Below, one piece after another: positions 24,128-34,002 of a stretch of 40,651 bases of DNA (its first letter is position 1; every line of letters begins with the position of its first letter). A program made the translations under genes and the position numbers. The stretch is from a virus. The notes beneath the pieces were generated by a model. It did not search any database. It was not told where the DNA came from and worked only from the letters and a program-made list of their open reading frames with translations. Where the stretch lies: positions 1-40,651 of the IMG/VR virus record IMGVR_UViG_3300026519_000023. The stretch is one strand, 5' to 3'.

Positions 24128-27100
24128 ATGAGCAAACCATTTAACTTAACTGCGCGCCTAAATGTAGTTGGTCCATTTGGCACAAAGCCCATAATAGACA
24201 AACTTCGCCGAAACTTGGGCGACATAAATGTTAAAATTAATGTCCAAGTCAACCGCGAGTCAAACGCCCGCCTAAGAGAATTAAACGCCCTACTAGCTGA
24301 GACGCAAGCCCGCCTAAAAGGTATAGAATCTTCTTCTGCTATAGTATCTGCTGGGCTTTCAAAAGTAGACAAATCATTAGGTACTGCATCCAAGTCAGCT
24401 AAAAACACCGCCAAAGCAACCGCCGAAATGAATGTTGTTATGGCCAAAACCGCCAAGGGTGCAGCCGAGGTTGCATCAGAACTTCAAGAGTTTGGTCGAA
24501 TTTCAGGGTTGGCTGTTAGGCGCTTCACTGGTTTCACTGTTGCTACTGGCGTAATATTTGGATTTATTAATGCCGTCAAACAAGGCGTATCTGAAGCGGT
24601 TGAATTTGAGCGCGAAATGGTTAGGGTGGCTCAGGTGACTGGGAGAACCCTCGCTGGTATTGCTCCGCTTGAGCGCGAAATACGTAGATTGGCTGTTACT
24701 TTTGGAGTAGCAGCTACAGATTTAGGACTAGCCGCTCGTACAATTAGTCAGGCGGGTTTTGCTTCGTCGGAGGCTCGTGTGGCTTTAGAAGCTCTTGCTA
24801 AGACCACCCTCGCCCCAACCTTTAGAGATATTACTAATACTACTGAGGGTGCGATTGCTATTTTGCGCCAGTTTAAGTTGGACGCAAGAGACTTGGAATC
24901 TGTTTTGGGTTCTGTTAACGCTGTCGCCTCAAGGTTTGCCGTAGAATCCGAAGATATTATTGGCGCTATTCGTAGGGCTGGTGGCGTATTTGCTGCTGCC
25001 GCCAACCCACAAAGTGCAGCGCAGGCTAAGCGAACTGTTCAAGAATTTATTGCGCTATTTACGTCGGTTCGTGCTACTACTCGTGAAAGCGCCGAATCTA
25101 TTGCTACTGGTTTGCGCACAATCTTTACGCGTTTACAGCGTCGTAGCACAATTGAAGCCCTTAAAGACCTTAACGTAGAACTTCAAAAGGGTGGCAAGTT
25201 TATCGGCCCATTCAAAGCAATCGAAGCCCTCAATAAAGAATTGGGTAAACTTGACCCACGAGATATTCGATTCTCGGAAATCGTTGAACAGTTGGGTGGT
25301 TTCCGCCAGGTTGGTAAAGTTATTCCTTTGATCCTAAGATTCAAAGATGCCCAAAAGGCCCTCAGTGTAACACTTGAGGGACAAGATTCGCTCACTAAGG
25401 ACGCTGCGTTTGCCCAACAAAGTCTTGCCGTAAAATTAGCTAAGACTAGAGAAGAATTTAAGAAATTAATAGATGAAATCACAAAAAGCAAAACATTCAA
25501 AACCCTTGCAGATTCTTTTCTGCTTATATCAAATACTTTAATCAAAGTGGGTAAGGGTATAAAGGGAATTTTACCCGCCATCACCATTCTAGGCGCCGTA
25601 AAGTCGGTTGGAGTTCTGAGTAATCTATTTAGAGGGTTTAGAGTTGGTGTAACGGCGACTGCTGGAAGGGCAAAGTCTGAAACAAAACAAACACGAACAG
25701 AAGCTGCAATAGATGCCAATACTCAAGCCATTGAAGAATCAACAAAGACCACCAAGGAATCAGATGCAAATAGCAAACGCGACCTATCAAAAGCATTATC
25801 TGATAATACAGTTGCCTTAACTAATCTGACTACTGCTATTAGTAAGCTCATTGTACAACTTGGTGGTATGCCGACCCCAGTTAAACGACAAAAGGGAGGC
25901 ATTATACCTGGATATGGCAGGGGAGACAAAGTTCCTCTTATGGCCGAGCCAGGCGAGTTTGTTTTAAGTAGAGATGCCGTTAAAAGAGCTGGTTTAGGAG
26001 CCCTTATAAAATTTAATAGTGGTGGAAAAACCAAGCCTCCATTTCCAATAGAAGGGTTTAAGCCAGTAATACGTGGGCGAGACGCTGGCATAGGAAATGT
26101 GGGTAGTAAGAAGCAAGCACTTCTACAAAAAATTGATTTTCTGAATGCCAAAAAAGATGCTGGCACAATAAGTCCAGCAGAAGAAGAGATATTAAAGGTA
26201 TTACTGGCGCGCATCAAACAAATAAATGCTAGTAGAACCCAACGGTTTGCGCGTAAGCTCAATTTGCACCAATTTCAGTCAGGCGGACGAAAAGGGCCAA
26301 ACCAGTCAATCCTGGAGAAGATTTTGAGTGGGGCTGGATCACGCGCCGAATTTGAAAAAGTATTGGGTAAGGACGAAGTTGCCAAAATAGCATCACAATA
26401 TGGCCTTAAATCTAAACAGGTTAGGCGCACCCCATCAGAACTAGCTTCCCCAGAAAAACAACAAGCCATTATTCAGGCGTTTAAGGCAATTGAGGCAAAG
26501 GCCCTCGAAAAAGCCAGGTCTTTTGACAAACAAGAAAAGACTAGGGTTTCTGAATTACCACAATTTGTTGGGCGCGGTGGTGGTCCAGGCGTTGCTGGCG
26601 TGTTCGCCGAACGAATTACTGGGGCCGACCCAAAACTAAATAGGGTAGTTAAAGATGGCGCCGTATTATCAATATTGAGTGCGGCTGGTCTTATTCCACC
26701 AGGTACGCGCGAAATAGTAATGCCTGTCGCCACGGCGTTTGTTGATCCCCAAAAATCAAAAGTCCTAGTAAAAAACATTAAGGAAAACATTGCGGCTGGC
26801 ACAGCCTCAGTGGCCTCAATCCTAAAGCAATCGCCATTCGACCCAAATAATCCACTTATTAGCCGCCTAATCGCCAAAGAGGGCATTGATCTTAGTGATG
26901 CCGCAGGTAAATTGTTTGAAGCTGGCATTAAAGCTGGACTTGGACTCGACAACGAAAAATCGTCATTAGATTTCCCAACAATACAACAAGTGGGCGCACT
27001 ACGCACTTTATTCGATATTCCTGGTAGTGTTGTGGCCGCCGACGCCAAATTTAGGAACACTTCAGACTCATACGCCTCAATCAGACAAGAATATGCTAGA

Positions 27101-30100
27101 TTTCTTTCTGCCAAAAAATCTCCTCGCAAGAGACTCGCGCACGGTGGAACTGGCGCTCCAAATTCATTATTGACACCTGGCGAACTCGTATTTGATAGTA
27201 AGGCCACTTCTGAGGCTGGATTATCAGCTTTGCGCAAATTTAATAAGACTGGTGATATTAGCGGATTAGGTCCAATACGGTCTGGAAACATATTTAGGGT
27301 TCCTGGAAGTGGTAGCACAGATTCCGTACCAGCCAATTTAGAGACAAACAGTTTCGTCATACGGAAAAGTTCGGCCAAACGGTTTGCTAGTGGTGGATTA
27401 GCTAGGTTTGCTGACGGTGGCCCAACTCCAAGTCTAAACGACATAAATAAGCAAATTAACAGTCGTCTAAACTTAGTTATAGCAAATATAGTACGCGCTC
27501 TCGAAAAGGGCGGAAGGGCTGCTGAAGTATACGCAAAAAGATTGGGCGTTTCACAAAAAGAATTAGGTAAGTTTGTAGCAGAAAGAAAGGGTGGGCGCCA
27601 GGGCGATGTAAATATACTGCGGCGCGTAGAAGGATTGGTTGCTGGAAAAGTAATAGGCAGTACTGAGCGCGAACAAAAAATAGTTAGGGAAACTTTTGGG
27701 ACGCCTGGAATATCAAGGGAAGATGTTATTAGAAGAAGTAGGCAAGCCGTTAGGGGCGAAAGAGAAGCTGGATTGCGTGGAGGGGGCGTAAGAACAAGTA
27801 GAATACTAATAGATGGCAACGTTATTCTTGAGGCGCGTAATCTCAGTTTATCCAGGCAAGTTGAGAGAACAATAAAGTCCGAAAGAGAGGCGTTGCGTGC
27901 CAAGAAAAATAGGTTGGACGTAATTAGCTTTGAAGACTTACCAGATAGAAGATTAGATATCCCTTTGGTGGGTGCTACCGCCGAGCCTGGTCCAGGCCCT
28001 CGGCGAAGACGGAGGCGTGGAAGACGAGGACCAACGAGACAAGTACAAGATATACTTGATATTGCCCCACAACGTGAAACGGGTATACGCCGTAGAGAAT
28101 TAGAAGTGAGTTTTGCTAGACTGCAAAGGTCTGGTAGAAGAGATGCTGCCGCCGCCCAAACACGAAATATCGTGGAGTTTGCTAGAACAAGAGGTCCACA
28201 AGCTGGTGCTGGTTTGGCGAGCCAGGCAGCCAAAAGAGCATACGAAAAAGCTATACAGGCTGGTGCCACTACGGAAGTTGCCCTAAATAAGGCTAGGTCA
28301 GCCGTATTAGCCGTTCTAAGGGCGCAACAAAACGCTAAAAGACGAGTTCTTGAGGCAGAAAAGAAGTTGGCAGAGGCAATAAAAAATGAGGGGCGACTAA
28401 GTAGGGCGGCCGCACAAGCGCGCAAACAACTAACACAAGCCCAAAGACAATTGGCTAACACATTGGGCAAAGAAGGGACTGCTGGACTACGTAATGCCTT
28501 TAGGGCGGGCGGCATTAAAGGATTAGCTGGGAGTTTGGGAGCTAGAGCTAAAGGATTAGTGGGCGGCCCACAAGCCCTTACTGGAATTTTTGCTGCTTCA
28601 ACATTATTGGAGTCAATCCAAACTAAGACTTCTGGGGCTGCTGCCATTAAATCTGGAATTTCGGGCGGCTTGAGTGGTGCTATAACGGGCTTTCAATTGG
28701 GCGGTCCTATTGGTGGAGCGGTGGGCGCTATAGTTGGAGCTGGTGCATCGGCCATAAACGCAGCCCAAGATAAGCGTATGGAGATTGCTCAAGAAAGCCT
28801 TATTAAAAGTACGACCAAATTAGATTCTTCGTTCGCCCAAATCGAAAAAGAGGCAACGGCATCCGCACTCAAAGAATTTAATAGGTCGTTAGGTGGTGTT
28901 ATTCAGTCTGTTAGTGAATTAGATAAAGTCTATAAGCAAGAAACAGAGGTAGTTGGTAGTTTTGGCTCTACGGTAGCTGGTATATTAAATCTTAACATAA
29001 GAGATATTTTTGGTGGTCAAGCTGGAAGACAGCGCGCATCAACCAGAAGATTAGTTGGGGCCGAAGCTGGCGTATTCAAGGTATTGTCATTAGAGATTCG
29101 TAAAGCTATAGGTACACAGGGAGTAGTCCGTAATGCCAACCGCGAAGAGGCTCAAATCTTAGAGTCGCGATTTAATAGGATTACTAGAGAACAATTTAAG
29201 AATTTGAATCCAGCCGCCCAAAAAGCTGCATCTATCTTTGAAAAGAGATTGGCGACTGAATTAGAGGGCGCCGACTTAGCTAATTTGGGTAAGTTTGGCA
29301 TAAGTAGTTTGGTTTCACAACAGCTTGAGCGTTTTACTAAGGATTCTGATAAAGCAGTACAAACTTTGGTGGCTTTAGATTTTGAGAAGTTTGAAAAGAT
29401 TAGGCCACAATTGGATGCTGCTGGGGAAGGCACAAAAGAATACGCAGATATATTACGTAAGGCTGGTAGAGAAGTATTAGAGGCTCGTGTTAGAGAGCAA
29501 GTTGCTGTAGCACGAGTAAGCTCTGTAATAAACCAAAACATAAAAGATATTGAGAGAACAGCAGAGGCAATATCAAAGATTGGTCAGGCTGCACAAATAG
29601 CCACCAAAGATATGGATGTTGCACTATCAAATCTATCGGATATTCAGTCTGTCTTCACTGGCGGCAAAGTTGGATTTGGCCAAGTAATAAATCCTTTTGA
29701 GAATGTTCAATTTAGATCTACAAGGCAAATTAATGAGGGCATTGCTGCTATTGCTCGTGCTGGTGGTGGAAGAATAGGTGGGCCTCTATCTAATGCGCGC
29801 CAGGCCGTTTTCGAGACTCGTCGAATTGAGCAGAACTTAGCTGAAGTCCTAAAAGATGCCGTTAATGAGGCCCAAAGAAGCGGCGGCACACTCAGCGTAG
29901 AAGAAGCTGTTAAGGCCGCTATACGTGGCGACAAACGACTTGCTGGAGTAAGCGAAGAAACTAGGCGAGATTTGTTGTCTAGGTTCACTGGAGTATTCAC
30001 TAACCGTCAAACGGGTGGAGCACAAAACTTTAAGCAAGCCCTAAAAACAATAGATGATATATCGAAGGCGTTTATTGGACAGAGCAAAACAACTGTTAAG

Positions 30101-32431
30101 TCGTTAGCGGAAGTATTTGGGGCGATTGTATCAACCAATCAGAAGCTTGCACAAGCAACAAACCAGTTCGTATCTATAATTCAGTCTGCCAATTCAAAGT
30201 TTGACCAAGCGTTCAAGTTGGCTAATAAAGTACAGTTAGATATAGCTAAATTACAGGGTGGGCGCATTGGACCAGAAGATATTAGGGCTAATCAAAACAG
30301 ATTGTTGTTAAGATTAACTGGGCGCGCTGGAGTTAATAGGGGTGCTGGCACAACAGATGTTGCATTAATAGGCCGTAGTATAGCCGCACTCCAAGATGCC
30401 ATTCTTAGGGATAGACAGCAGCTTCAAAAGGTTGTTGGCGACCCACAAAAGACTGAATTTCTAACTCAACGCATTGCCGAAAATACACTCAGAATGGGCG
30501 ATTTGCGCCAAGCCCTAGATGCTGTGGCTTCATCCACAGACGAATTATCGGCGATACAAAACAGATTAGCAGAAATACAGCAGAAAAGAGATGCTAGTAG
30601 GAATTTGCTCGAAAAATTAAGTAGGGCAAGTTTCGACCCAAATGCGGCGCGCGATATAAATAGGGCAATACAAGATGCCTTTAATTTATTGGCTGGTAGG
30701 GGGGCTGGTGTAAACGGCGGTGCTGCATTTTTGCAAGAATTGGCGTCAGTTATGGGGCCAGAGGTCCAAAGGGAGGTCCAGGTTGCCGTAGATAGGGCTA
30801 GATTGGCTTCTCTGGGGGGACCAGCGGCCAAAAACAATCCACTAGTGGCCTTTATAAAGAGATTTTTGGTTAGGGGTGGCGCTGGTGTTCGCCGTGGACA
30901 ACGGCCCGAAGAAAAGCTGCTAATTGAACAATTTAGAAAAGTAAGTAATAATCAAATACGCGCTATCAATATACAGGGACAGTTAGTGGCACGCGCTACA
31001 TTTAGTGTCCGCGACGAAATAATAAAGATGCGCGAAGATCAAAATGATCGTCTTGAGGCATTAATTAGGCGAGGAGGAGGAATTGGAAGAAGAGACGGTG
31101 GTTTTATTAAAGGGCCGTTCAAAGGGAATAGGGACACCGAAATAATCAAGTTGGTTCCTGGAGAATTTGTTGTACGCCGTAATGTCGCCCAAAAGTTTGG
31201 CAAAGAATTGTCTATGCTCAATCGTGGCATACCAGTGGACAGAGCTTTTGGTCTGGAAGGTTTTGCTGGGGGTGGTGGAGTAGGAAGTCGCCAACTAGCC
31301 CGAAAACGTCAGTTTGCCGAAAATCTACAGAGAGTTCGTAAGGCGCGCAACATAATATTTGATGCCCAAAATAGGCAGTTCACTAAGCGCGGAAGATTTG
31401 AACAGTTAGTGGGCCAGTTTAAGAAGCGCGGTTTTGATACTAAGACGGCCAAAGAGCGAGCCCGCAAGGAAATCAATGAACTTAGTTCCCTCTATAGTTT
31501 GGGCAAGAAAAGAGTTAAAGATATGCGCGGTAATATAGTACCAGTCGCCTCAGTCTTTAGGCTTTTTAATAACATTTTGCGCAATAATTTTAAGTGGGCC
31601 ACTATTACAAATAGAATTAGGCGTGGCCTAAAGGGTCTTAATTTGCAAACACCAGAGGGTAGGCGGCGCTATAGAATAAACTTTGAAAGGGAATTTAAGG
31701 CCGCTGGACTAGACACATTACCAGTAAGGCCCAAACAACCATTACTAGACGTAGTAAACAGAATTATGACTGGTAAAATTTCCCAGTTTGGGCGCAATAA
31801 TTTAGAGCCGTCGATTAGTATTTGGAAGAAGGGTGGACTAAGAGGGGCCGAATTTTTTAAGACTAGATTAACAAAAACACCACAGATAGTCCCTGGAAGT
31901 CTCGACGAAGAAAAGAGATGGCTTAATAGCCCCATAGGACGATTTAGAGAGGGTGGTTTTGCTGGTGTAGTCCCAGGGGAATTTGTGGTCAACAGAAATG
32001 CCGCCTCCAAAAATGCTGGATTTCTACAACACCTTAATAGTACTGGACAAGTCCCAGGATTTCAGACTGGTGGTGTAGTATCCAATATTGTATCGCCCAC
32101 AATCTCTGTTGGCGGAAGAGCCCCATCACTTAATAACATTTCTTCTGCTATAAGCCAATTAAGCATAGCGCTTGGGGGTTTAAGTTCGTTTGCACGGTTT
32201 GCAACCCAATTACAGCAAGCATCACAAAATCTACAAAACATCAATATTCCAGAACGAATTACTATGGAAGTGGCTCCAATGCAGGTAAATGTAGTCATAA
32301 ATGGAGCGGAAGCACTAGCAAATATGCAAGATTCATTAAGGGATATGGTGACATCCGAAATTAGCGCTGCACTATCTAGGCATATCAATGTTATAACTGG
32401 TGAAACTAATGAAAACTTTGTAAGGCTTTAA
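24128..32431 (+). CDS. Tape measure protein (2767 aa)
   Basis: This is by far the largest gene. The N-terminal part contains a tape-measure core at about residues 150-450 (EFEREMVRVAQVTGRTLAG onward, with SQAGFASSEARVALEALAK) of the phage tail tape measure (TP901-type) family. The rest is mostly helical and Ala/Lys/Arg/Gln-rich, with hydrophobic glycine-zipper-like stretches (GGLSGAITGFQLGGPIGGAV, about 1508-1545) that may insert into membrane during DNA delivery. Five PGEF-type motifs occur (near 605, 1016, 1072, 2343 and 2615). A ribosome site cannot be seen before the ATG. Role: sets tail length and is ejected during infection; at about 0.15 nm per residue the tail would be near 0.4 micrometre. 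Position before distal tail genes agrees. Confidence 0.9.
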   Translation: MSKPFNLTARLNVVGPFGTKPIIDKLRRNLGDINVKINVQVNRESNARLRELNALLAETQARLKGIESSSAIVSAGLSKVDKSLGTASKSAKNTAKATAEMNVVMAKTAKGAAEVASELQEFGRISGLAVRRFTGFTVATGVIFGFINAVKQGVSEAVEFEREMVRVAQVTGRTLAGIAPLEREIRRLAVTFGVAATDLGLAARTISQAGFASSEARVALEALAKTTLAPTFRDITNTTEGAIAILRQFKLDARDLESVLGSVNAVASRFAVESEDIIGAIRRAGGVFAAAANPQSAAQAKRTVQEFIALFTSVRATTRESAESIATGLRTIFTRLQRRSTIEALKDLNVELQKGGKFIGPFKAIEALNKELGKLDPRDIRFSEIVEQLGGFRQVGKVIPLILRFKDAQKALSVTLEGQDSLTKDAAFAQQSLAVKLAKTREEFKKLIDEITKSKTFKTLADSFLLISNTLIKVGKGIKGILPAITILGAVKSVGVLSNLFRGFRVGVTATAGRAKSETKQTRTEAAIDANTQAIEESTKTTKESDANSKRDLSKALSDNTVALTNLTTAISKLIVQLGGMPTPVKRQKGGIIPGYGRGDKVPLMAEPGEFVLSRDAVKRAGLGALIKFNSGGKTKPPFPIEGFKPVIRGRDAGIGNVGSKKQALLQKIDFLNAKKDAGTISPAEEEILKVLLARIKQINASRTQRFARKLNLHQFQSGGRKGPNQSILEKILSGAGSRAEFEKVLGKDEVAKIASQYGLKSKQVRRTPSELASPEKQQAIIQAFKAIEAKALEKARSFDKQEKTRVSELPQFVGRGGGPGVAGVFAERITGADPKLNRVVKDGAVLSILSAAGLIPPGTREIVMPVATAFVDPQKSKVLVKNIKENIAAGTASVASILKQSPFDPNNPLISRLIAKEGIDLSDAAGKLFEAGIKAGLGLDNEKSSLDFPTIQQVGALRTLFDIPGSVVAADAKFRNTSDSYASIRQEYARFLSAKKSPRKRLAHGGTGAPNSLLTPGELVFDSKATSEAGLSALRKFNKTGDISGLGPIRSGNIFRVPGSGSTDSVPANLETNSFVIRKSSAKRFASGGLARFADGGPTPSLNDINKQINSRLNLVIANIVRALEKGGRAAEVYAKRLGVSQKELGKFVAERKGGRQGDVNILRRVEGLVAGKVIGSTEREQKIVRETFGTPGISREDVIRRSRQAVRGEREAGLRGGGVRTSRILIDGNVILEARNLSLSRQVERTIKSEREALRAKKNRLDVISFEDLPDRRLDIPLVGATAEPGPGPRRRRRRGRRGPTRQVQDILDIAPQRETGIRRRELEVSFARLQRSGRRDAAAAQTRNIVEFARTRGPQAGAGLASQAAKRAYEKAIQAGATTEVALNKARSAVLAVLRAQQNAKRRVLEAEKKLAEAIKNEGRLSRAAAQARKQLTQAQRQLANTLGKEGTAGLRNAFRAGGIKGLAGSLGARAKGLVGGPQALTGIFAASTLLESIQTKTSGAAAIKSGISGGLSGAITGFQLGGPIGGAVGAIVGAGASAINAAQDKRMEIAQESLIKSTTKLDSSFAQIEKEATASALKEFNRSLGGVIQSVSELDKVYKQETEVVGSFGSTVAGILNLNIRDIFGGQAGRQRASTRRLVGAEAGVFKVLSLEIRKAIGTQGVVRNANREEAQILESRFNRITREQFKNLNPAAQKAASIFEKRLATELEGADLANLGKFGISSLVSQQLERFTKDSDKAVQTLVALDFEKFEKIRPQLDAAGEGTKEYADILRKAGREVLEARVREQVAVARVSSVINQNIKDIERTAEAISKIGQAAQIATKDMDVALSNLSDIQSVFTGGKVGFGQVINPFENVQFRSTRQINEGIAAIARAGGGRIGGPLSNARQAVFETRRIEQNLAEVLKDAVNEAQRSGGTLSVEEAVKAAIRGDKRLAGVSEETRRDLLSRFTGVFTNRQTGGAQNFKQALKTIDDISKAFIGQSKTTVKSLAEVFGAIVSTNQKLAQATNQFVSIIQSANSKFDQAFKLANKVQLDIAKLQGGRIGPEDIRANQNRLLLRLTGRAGVNRGAGTTDVALIGRSIAALQDAILRDRQQLQKVVGDPQKTEFLTQRIAENTLRMGDLRQALDAVASSTDELSAIQNRLAEIQQKRDASRNLLEKLSRASFDPNAARDINRAIQDAFNLLAGRGAGVNGGAAFLQELASVMGPEVQREVQVAVDRARLASLGGPAAKNNPLVAFIKRFLVRGGAGVRRGQRPEEKLLIEQFRKVSNNQIRAINIQGQLVARATFSVRDEIIKMREDQNDRLEALIRRGGGIGRRDGGFIKGPFKGNRDTEIIKLVPGEFVVRRNVAQKFGKELSMLNRGIPVDRAFGLEGFAGGGGVGSRQLARKRQFAENLQRVRKARNIIFDAQNRQFTKRGRFEQLVGQFKKRGFDTKTAKERARKEINELSSLYSLGKKRVKDMRGNIVPVASVFRLFNNILRNNFKWATITNRIRRGLKGLNLQTPEGRRRYRINFEREFKAAGLDTLPVRPKQPLLDVVNRIMTGKISQFGRNNLEPSISIWKKGGLRGAEFFKTRLTKTPQIVPGSLDEEKRWLNSPIGRFREGGFAGVVPGEFVVNRNAASKNAGFLQHLNSTGQVPGFQTGGVVSNIVSPTISVGGRAPSLNNISSAISQLSIALGGLSSFARFATQLQQASQNLQNINIPERITMEVAPMQVNVVINGAEALANMQDSLRDMVTSEISAALSRHINVITGETNENFVRL

Positions 32432-32434
32432 ACT

Positions 32435-33991
32435 ATGGCTGTAACCACTAGAATGACATATGGTACATATCAGCTTAAACCAGTACCAATAATAACAATA
32501 AATAGGACCAGCATAGATACTGGAAATAGAGAGAATCCAATTGGGTATACGTTTAGTATGAATTTAAATGGCACCCTAACAAAGTATCCAAATGATACAG
32601 GGTTTAAAGACCTAGATACATTAATGGAAGAATTACGCGCAGCGTTTAATAAGAGTGGTAATAGACTACTCATCGAGTGTGATTCTGGTAGCGGTTTTCA
32701 GACTCTAATGACGATATACCCGCGAGTTCTATCAATAAACTTTGCCGAATCTAATAACAATTGGACAGAAACAATTCCATATACCATAGAATTAGAATAT
32801 GATACAGATGGATATGATGAGCACCCTAATGGAGATTTACCTCCGTACATATCAGAGTATTCAGAAGATTGGCAGTGTGAATTTGTAGCAGAGAAAAAGT
32901 ATTATAAGTGGGATTTGTCTACAGTAGTAGACCAAAAATCTGGATATGATTATACTAATAATGACTCAAACAATCTGTGGGAGGCGCGCGTAACCCATAC
33001 TGTGACGGTTAGAGGTAAGCCAACGTATGGTGGAGCTGGTCCGACTGGGACTTTTACCAGCGCCGCCGACAACGCCCTAAATTGGGCTAAAAATGTGTTT
33101 ACGGGCTTTGGGTATGACCATTATTTATATGGGGCTGGCCTTAGTGGGTGGACCAATCTACAGGGCGGAACTGGAAATGCCTATGACTATTATAGGACAC
33201 ACACAATTAATGAAACTGATGGTACTGTAACACTCGGCGAAAATTGGTTGGTTGTGGGCGATAACTCTGGAAAAGTGAGCGAAGAGTTCACCGTAGAAGT
33301 TAGAGAATCTATTGAGAATGGATTAGTAAGCGTGTCTATTAATGGTACAATTCAAGGATTAGAGGAGAGATCATATAATACGGCTAATGATACAACCAAT
33401 GTCGATATAAGTGCATATGATAATGCTGCAAATAGGTGGTCAGTTTTACAAGATCGAATCTTTCCAAGGGCGCAGTATGTTTATGAGCAAGGTTCGTTTA
33501 CGGGCAATTTGAACCCAAAACCAACATCTAAAAGTGTGGGACATAATCCTGGACGGGGTACAATAACATATGCGATGGATTTCAATAATAGGCCATGCGC
33601 ATTTATTACGGGCGCCCTAAGCGAATCATTTAGTATTAATGACACTAATCCATCTGATGTTTTTGCCAGGTTACCCGTATTGGGAAGAGCGGCTGGACCA
33701 GTTTTGCAGTCGGTATCAACAATAACTGAGTCGATTAGGGAGGTCGCCATTGAGGCTGTTATGCCGCCCCCAACTGGGTGTTCATCAATATCTGACCTCG
33801 ACCTAAATAAGCCTTCAACTAATGTTCAGAATCTATTGTGCGAATTTGAGACCAACTTAACAAATAATTATCAGCAAGTATTCAAAAATTCGGATACAGA
33901 GAGTTGGAATCCATTGACTGGCCGATATAGTAGGTCCGTATCGTGGACATACCAATCATGTACAGGAACACCAAATACTAGCATGTGCTAA
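32435..33991 (+). CDS. Putative distal tail/baseplate protein (518 aa)
   Basis: It follows the tape measure gene by three bases, the slot of distal tail (Dit-type) proteins. The N-terminal part has paired beta strands with IGYTFSMNLNGTLTKYP, GSGFQTLMTIYPRVLSINF and TIPYTIELEYDTDG, as in a tail-tube-like fold for a ring under the tube; the middle is rich in aromatic residues and Gly (YDHYLYGAGLSGWTNLQGG). The C-terminal end is Cys-bearing (CSSISDLD, LLCEFE, YQSCTG). There is no signal peptide. The ribosome site is weak. The assignment rests mainly on gene order. Confidence 0.5.
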   Translation: MAVTTRMTYGTYQLKPVPIITINRTSIDTGNRENPIGYTFSMNLNGTLTKYPNDTGFKDLDTLMEELRAAFNKSGNRLLIECDSGSGFQTLMTIYPRVLSINFAESNNNWTETIPYTIELEYDTDGYDEHPNGDLPPYISEYSEDWQCEFVAEKKYYKWDLSTVVDQKSGYDYTNNDSNNLWEARVTHTVTVRGKPTYGGAGPTGTFTSAADNALNWAKNVFTGFGYDHYLYGAGLSGWTNLQGGTGNAYDYYRTHTINETDGTVTLGENWLVVGDNSGKVSEEFTVEVRESIENGLVSVSINGTIQGLEERSYNTANDTTNVDISAYDNAANRWSVLQDRIFPRAQYVYEQGSFTGNLNPKPTSKSVGHNPGRGTITYAMDFNNRPCAFITGALSESFSINDTNPSDVFARLPVLGRAAGPVLQSVSTITESIREVAIEAVMPPPTGCSSISDLDLNKPSTNVQNLLCEFETNLTNNYQQVFKNSDTESWNPLTGRYSRSVSWTYQSCTGTPNTSMC

Positions 33992-34002
33992 AAGGATTAT
34001 AA

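Noticed and set aside
26473-28647. Long leftward reading frame (724 codons) opposite the tape measure gene
   Set aside because: It lies wholly within the tape measure gene, has no ribosome site that stands out, and its Ala/Leu/Pro/Ser-rich sequence is what the reverse strand of an Ala/Arg/Lys-rich gene gives. No domain is seen.
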